Assembly (NCBI GenBank): GCA_963169055.1
Contig: CAUJFU010000221.1
Span: 1 to 17,505, forward strand
DNA length: 17,505 bases
Origin: Myxococcota bacterium
Lineage (GTDB): Bacteria > Myxococcota_C > UBA6777
Direction of reading: 5' to 3'
Below the pieces are notes generated by a model that saw only the letters and a program-made list of their open reading frames with translations, had not been told where the DNA came from and ran no database searches. Position 1 is the stretch's first letter; each line of letters opens with the position of its first letter. This document shows, in pieces, positions 16,490 through 17,505 of this stretch. Position numbers and translations under genes: made by a program.

Positions 16490-16585
16490 CTGACTTGAAA
16501 TGAGTTGGTTCAAGCGGCACGCAATACGCCCCTACAACAAGGCGATTATTCTAGGTTTCTCTTTATCAATTGCGTCACTCCTATG
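16490..16585 (+). repeat. Decayed type B element
   Basis: The right end at 16567-16585 reads CAATTGCGTCACTCCTATG, matching the intact CAACTGCGTAAGTCCTATC with a few changes. The block ACGCCCCTACAA aligns with CCGCCCCTACAA of the intact type B copy, and GTTTCTCTTTATCAA aligns with its GTTTCCTTTTCAA. The left end (GACTTGAAATGAGTTGG) is heavily altered. This makes a third element in an unbroken row. Confidence 0.65.
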
Positions 16586-16631
16586 GAAAAAGCACTTGCG
16601 TTCCTCCTGACCGTATGCTATCTCCTCACTT

Positions 16632-16663
16632 ACCGAACGGTCAGTTTTAAGAGACCGACTGGT
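16632..16663. promoter_or_regulatory. Operator-like paired palindromes upstream of the TetR gene
   Basis: ACCGAACGGT (16632-16641) and ACCGACTGGT (16654-16663) are two similar partial palindromes 22 bases apart, 35-66 bases before the TetR gene. The wider first site, TTACCGAACGGTCA, is symmetrical at 5 of 7 pairs. CGGTC (16638-16642) and GACCG (16653-16657) are inverted. Sites of the form ACCGNNCGGT are common TetR-family operators, so autoregulation is likely. Confidence 0.55.
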
Positions 16664-16697
16664 TAATACACCGCGAAGCATTTGAAAACAAAAGGAG

Positions 16698-17348
16698 ATG
16701 GTGTTGTCAGGAGATGCGCGAGAGCAAGCGATCAAGATCGCGATGCGTTGTTTTGCGGCCCAAGGGTACGAAGGGACTTCGCTGCAACGGATCGCGGAAG
16801 AGATGGGCGTGACGAAGTCAGCGATATTGCATCATTTTTCATCCAAAGAGCAGTTGCGTGTGGCGGTATTGTCGTCGATCTTGGCGCATTGGAAAGAAAC
16901 ATTGCCGCGTGTGTTGTTGGCGGCAACCGCGGCGAGTCGGCGTTTTGATGCGGTATTTGATGCGCTGTACAGCTTTTTTTCAGAAGATCCAGATCGAGCG
17001 AAATTGATCTTGCGCGAAACGATGGATCGCCCGGAAGAGACGAAAATCTTGTTGCGCGAACAGGTGAAGACGTGGTTGGACGTGATCGCGGCTTATATCC
17101 GAGAAGGCCAAGACAAAGGCCGCCATCATGCCGAAGTGGACGCGGATCTGTATGTTTTTTTGATTTTGCGTTGTGTGTTGGCCGTCACAGCCTCTGTAGG
17201 ATTGTGTGAGGCATTGTATGGTGCGGATGCAGCACAGCGCCAAGCCCGTGAGTTGGCACGCATCGCAAAGATCAGCCTGTTCCGCCAAGCCGACGAAAGC
17301 GAACGTGAGAACACATACGCCAAAGGGCGCGAGGTCGATCCGTCGTAG
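16698..17348 (+). CDS. TetR/AcrR family transcriptional regulator
   Basis: This is a DNA-binding repressor-type protein of 216 residues. The N-terminal helix-turn-helix is classic at about residues 12-55 (IKIAMRCFAAQGYEGTSLQR, then IAEEMGVTKSAILHHFSSKE). The C-terminal helical domain should bind an unknown ligand and dimerise. The ribosome site AAAGGAG (16691-16697) touches the ATG at 16698 with no spacing. The in-frame GTG at 16701 or TTG at 16704 (six bases away) may be the true start, shortening the protein by one or two residues. Leucine codons are mostly TTG by eye, unlike the MATE gene, a weak hint of separate origin. It may regulate itself and possibly the MATE exporter upstream. Confidence 0.95.
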   Translation: MVLSGDAREQAIKIAMRCFAAQGYEGTSLQRIAEEMGVTKSAILHHFSSKEQLRVAVLSSILAHWKETLPRVLLAATAASRRFDAVFDALYSFFSEDPDRAKLILRETMDRPEETKILLREQVKTWLDVIAAYIREGQDKGRHHAEVDADLYVFLILRCVLAVTASVGLCEALYGADAAQRQARELARIAKISLFRQADESERENTYAKGREVDPS

Positions 17349-17354
17349 AGGCGT

Positions 17355-17505
17355 ATGGATGATGCCCAAGATTGAAAAAGGCCGTGAACACGGCGTTTGG
17401 AGATAACGGCGTGGTTGGTTTGAAAAACGCCCGCTCGCCCCAACAATACGGGGTCAAGGGAGCCGCGCTCCCTTGCGGGGCGTAGGGCAGCGCCCACAAA
17501 ACAAA
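17355..17505 (+). repeat. Type A interspersed element, copy 5, cut by window end
   Basis: It begins just after the TetR stop (17346-17348). Shared blocks are GGCCGTGAACACGGC, GTGGTTGGTTTGAAAAACG, AATACGGGGTCAAGGG and CTCCCTTGCGGGGCGTAG. It has the best hairpins of the family: 17455-17475 with perfect 9-bp arms CAAGGGAGC/GCTCCCTTG, and 17381-17394 with perfect 6-bp arms GCCGTG/CACGGC. The right end should lie about 20-25 bases beyond the window. The left boundary is approximate. Confidence 0.78.

Noticed and set aside
16196-16585. CRISPR array
   Set aside because: The repeated GGACTTACGC units are inverted pairs bounding elements of unequal length, not regularly spaced direct repeats, and no cas gene is present.
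17126-17499. Minus-strand open frames over the TetR gene and copy 5
   Set aside because: They are shadows of the TetR gene joined to repeat sequence.

Overview
The window holds eleven protein genes and an unusually dense set of short interspersed repeats. It appears to be chromosomal DNA from a Gram-negative bacterium with mid-range GC, judged by eye. The separate GlyRS alpha subunit, MurJ, a lipoprotein with an MAAC lipobox and a MoxR/DUF58/VWA cluster fit that. A C-terminal domain of the AgmX/PglI type and an eight-cysteine secreted lipoprotein point weakly to Myxococcota or related (former deltaproteobacterial) lineages. This placement is inference.

Layout. Bases 1-12951 are almost entirely minus-strand genes. 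Read in the direction of transcription (right to left), the first block is a TPR-like protein (14617-12968) followed by a small Cys-rich lipoprotein (12951-12643). Next comes murJ, the lipid II flippase (12421-10571), with a perfect palindrome just past its stop. Then follows a MoxR-type cluster: a MoxR AAA+ ATPase (10123-9122), a DUF58 protein (9064-8177), a BatA-like VWA membrane protein (8180-5829) and a very large double-VWA/GATase-like membrane protein ending in an AgmX/PglI-like domain (5814-2563). A HEAT-like repeat protein (2362-1355) and glyQ (1070-144) close the block. On the plus strand, a MATE-family exporter (14837-16198) and a TetR-family regulator (16698-17348) lie at the right end.

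Repeats. Five copies of a roughly 172-bp element (type A, about 2385-2556, 10345-10515, 12473-12642, 16318-16489 and 17355 to the window end) all lie on the 3' side of a gene. They occur in both orientations and carry conserved hairpins, some with base changes that preserve pairing. The best-preserved copy has inverted ends reading TAGGACTTACGCAGTT. A shorter element with the same ends but a different core (type B, 16196-16317, perfect 20-bp inverted ends) sits beside it, and a decayed type B copy (about 16490-16585) follows. This makes three small elements end to end between the MATE gene and the TetR gene. No transposase is present in the window, so these look like non-autonomous MITE-like elements.

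How the genes work together. MoxR ATPases usually act as chaperones on VWA-domain partners. The DUF58, BatA-like and double-VWA proteins probably form one membrane-linked system with the MoxR protein, and the AgmX/PglI-like tail is an unusual addition to it. MurJ and glyQ are housekeeping genes. The TetR regulator has operator-like palindromes upstream and may control itself and perhaps the nearby MATE exporter.
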